NCBI GenBank assembly: GCA_001872985.1 | Contig: MNYA01000145.1 | Location: forward strand, 1-7,636 | DNA length: 7,636 nucleotides | Origin: a bacterium CG2_30_54_10 | GTDB lineage: Bacteria; Muiribacteriota; Ozemobacteria; Ozemobacterales; Ozemobacteraceae | Direction of reading: 5' to 3' | Shown here: piece after piece, positions 6,249 to 7,636 of the stretch | Layout of the letters: each line of letters begins with the position of its first letter | How positions within the stretch are numbered: the first letter of the stretch is position 1 | Notes under the pieces: generated by a model | The model's database searches: none | Told to the model about the DNA's origin: nothing | What the model saw: only the letters and a program-made list of their open reading frames with translations | Made by a program: the position numbers and the translations under genes

Positions 6249-7636
6249 TCACCAGCGGACTTTGAATGCCAATACCGGTTTGTCAATGCCCTTAAGCACG
6301 TGTTCCCCAAAGGGGATCACGTCGAAAATGGACGTGTCGATATGGGATCGTGTGGATTCAGAAATCACGATTTCATTAGCGTCAGCCACCCCTTCGAGGC
6401 GGGAGGCGATATTCACGGTGTCTCCGTATACATCCCCTTCGCGGCGAATGACCGGTCCGGAATTGATCGCGATTCGAACCCCCAGCTTGCGCTCATCATT
6501 GGCTGCATTGTTATACTCTTTCAGTTTGCGCTGTATCTCCATAGCCGCGAGTACCGCTTTGTTTGGCTGTTCGAATGCGATCAGGAAAGCGTCGCCGATC
6601 TTCTTGATGATTTTTCCTTCCTGCTTATTGATGATCGGAATGAGAATCTCGTCGTGCTGCTTCAGCATTCCCATTACCTCAGAAAGGGAAGCCTTGGAGC
6701 TGAAGGCGGTATAGCCTTTTACATCAGTGAAAACGATTGTGAGTTCCTGGGTATGGGTCGTCTGAATGATCTTGTCGTATTTGTCGAGGTCATCCATGGC
6801 GCGTTTCCGCTTCTCGAGAACCTGATCCAGGTGGTCGTCTGAAAGAAGCGGATTGGGCTCGCCCTTTTTGTGGAGTAGCGTGGCATCGATCTTGCCGCCG
6901 ACGCTTTCGATCATATCAATGAGTCCTTTGCGGTCGATCTCATTCTCGATCTCCCCGGCTAACTCGGTCAAAGGCGCGGCTATGATACCTCCGAGGCCGA
7001 GAAGGTAATCGGTGACCGCACCTTTCATGCGGAAATCATCCGAAAAGAAATAGGGTGCCAGAATTTTTACCGCGCGTTGGATGATTATCGGATCATCGCC
7101 GGGGTTGAGGTTATCCATCAGGGCAACGGCGACCCGCTTGTCGCAGATTTGCTCCAGAGCGACGATACAGCAGAGCCGGAAAGCCATTGTCGGGGATACG
7201 AGGCCGGCCAGGATCCCTTCAGGTTTGTTCTTGTAAATCAGGCCGAGGATCTTTCCGACTTTTTCGGTGTCATCGATCCGGATGACTTCTGACCGCGCCT
7301 TGAGGAGATCGGCCAGTAGCGGGCCGAACTGAGGCTGTTCGCCCTGGGCGAACACCAGCATTAGTTCAAGCATAAGTTCGGAGGTGCAGGAGTTGATGAA
7401 TTCCTTGGCGAATGCGATCGAAGCGGGGGTGGGGAATTTCGCCAGAATTTTTCCGAGAGAACAGAGGTTTTTTGCGGTCCGTTCGACTTCCATTTGGCGG
7501 ATAACCACTTTCAGGTCGCTATCGGCCATCTCCTCCCAGGCCTGGATGGCTTCTGAAACGAAAAAACGGCAATGGTCTTTTGTGTGGTTGAGACCCAGGA
7601 GCACCAGGCGTCGAAGATCGGGCTTGCGCACCCGGC
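6249..7636 (-). CDS. Soluble HEAT-like repeat protein fused to a complete class III adenylyl cyclase domain (5' end cut by window)
   Basis: At least 460 residues from a GTG at 7631. The frame stays open to the window edge and the visible protein begins in the middle of helical repeats, so the true start probably lies outside; numbering here is from the GTG. Residues about 1-250 are amphipathic helices of HEAT/Armadillo type, for example RLCCIVALEQICDKRVAVAL near 152. A charged helix (about 265-290) leads into a class III cyclase domain (about 293-459). All canonical residues are present on one chain: metal aspartates D303 (VFTDVKG) and D347 (KKIGDAF), substrate Lys K343 and Asp D400 (EGDVYGD), transition-state Asn N407 and Arg R411 (VNIASRLE). 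The Lys/Asp pair predicts ATP as substrate and an active homodimer with two sites. The segment between SGPVI and DVYGD is shorter than in the two receptor cyclases. There is no membrane segment, so it is presumably cytoplasmic. The repeats may bind a regulatory partner. Confidence 0.93.
   Translation of the reverse strand, partial: RVRKPDLRRLVLLGLNHTKDHCRFFVSEAIQAWEEMADSDLKVVIRQMEVERTAKNLCSLGKILAKFPTPASIAFAKEFINSCTSELMLELMLVFAQGEQPQFGPLLADLLKARSEVIRIDDTEKVGKILGLIYKNKPEGILAGLVSPTMAFRLCCIVALEQICDKRVAVALMDNLNPGDDPIIIQRAVKILAPYFFSDDFRMKGAVTDYLLGLGGIIAAPLTELAGEIENEIDRKGLIDMIESVGGKIDATLLHKKGEPNPLLSDDHLDQVLEKRKRAMDDLDKYDKIIQTTHTQELTIVFTDVKGYTAFSSKASLSEVMGMLKQHDEILIPIINKQEGKIIKKIGDAFLIAFEQPNKAVLAAMEIQRKLKEYNNAANDERKLGVRIAINSGPVIRREGDVYGDTVNIASRLEGVADANEIVISESTRSHIDTSIFDVIPFGEHVLKGIDKPVLAFKVRW

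Noticed and set aside
7629..7631. GTG at 7631 as the true start of the soluble cyclase gene
   Set aside because: The frame stays open to the window edge, no SD can be seen in the remaining five bases, and the protein starts inside helical repeats, so it is more likely an internal Val codon of a truncated gene.

Overview
The window holds three genes on the minus strand, read right to left, and all three end in a class III nucleotide cyclase domain (the family that makes cAMP or cGMP). From the right these are: a soluble HEAT-repeat-like protein fused to a cyclase (6249-7636, cut by the window edge), a four-helix membrane receptor cyclase (3052-6129), and a second membrane receptor cyclase of the same layout (143-3055). 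A strong Shine-Dalgarno sequence followed by GTG at position 17 suggests a fourth gene on the same strand that begins at the left edge. No insertion sequences, CRISPR arrays, tRNA or rRNA genes were seen.

The main observation concerns the two membrane cyclases. They share one architecture: TM, about 300 residues outside, TM-TM, about 300 residues outside, TM, HAMP, short linker, cyclase. Their genes overlap by four bases (ATGA), so they are probably co-translated. Their catalytic residues are damaged in complementary ways. The 143-3055 protein keeps both metal-binding aspartates (D796, D840) but has lost the substrate-binding lysine (S836) and the transition-state Asn and Arg (D919, A923). 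The 3052-6129 protein keeps Lys (K866), Thr (T941), Asn (N948) and Arg (R952), but its first metal Asp is His (H826). A heterodimer would therefore form one complete active site and one dead site. This is the arrangement of the mammalian C1/C2 adenylyl cyclase halves and of soluble guanylyl cyclase alpha/beta, here predicted from two adjacent bacterial receptor genes. The third protein (6249-7636) keeps every canonical residue and should work as an ordinary homodimer.

The working model is a cyclic-nucleotide signalling locus. A two-subunit transmembrane receptor senses something outside the inner membrane and makes cAMP only when both subunits pair, next to a separate soluble cyclase. The downstream gene at the left edge may be an effector or a further sensor, but only about five of its codons are visible. 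Its ribosome-binding site lies partly inside a predicted hairpin.

The organism cannot be named firmly. The genes are bacterial in form (SD sequences, ATGA overlap, HAMP receptors) and moderately GC-rich by eye. The style of large two-sensor HAMP receptors together with HEAT-repeat cyclases recalls deep-branching Gram-negative lineages such as Riflebacteria or Spirochaetes; this is a low-confidence impression, not a measurement.
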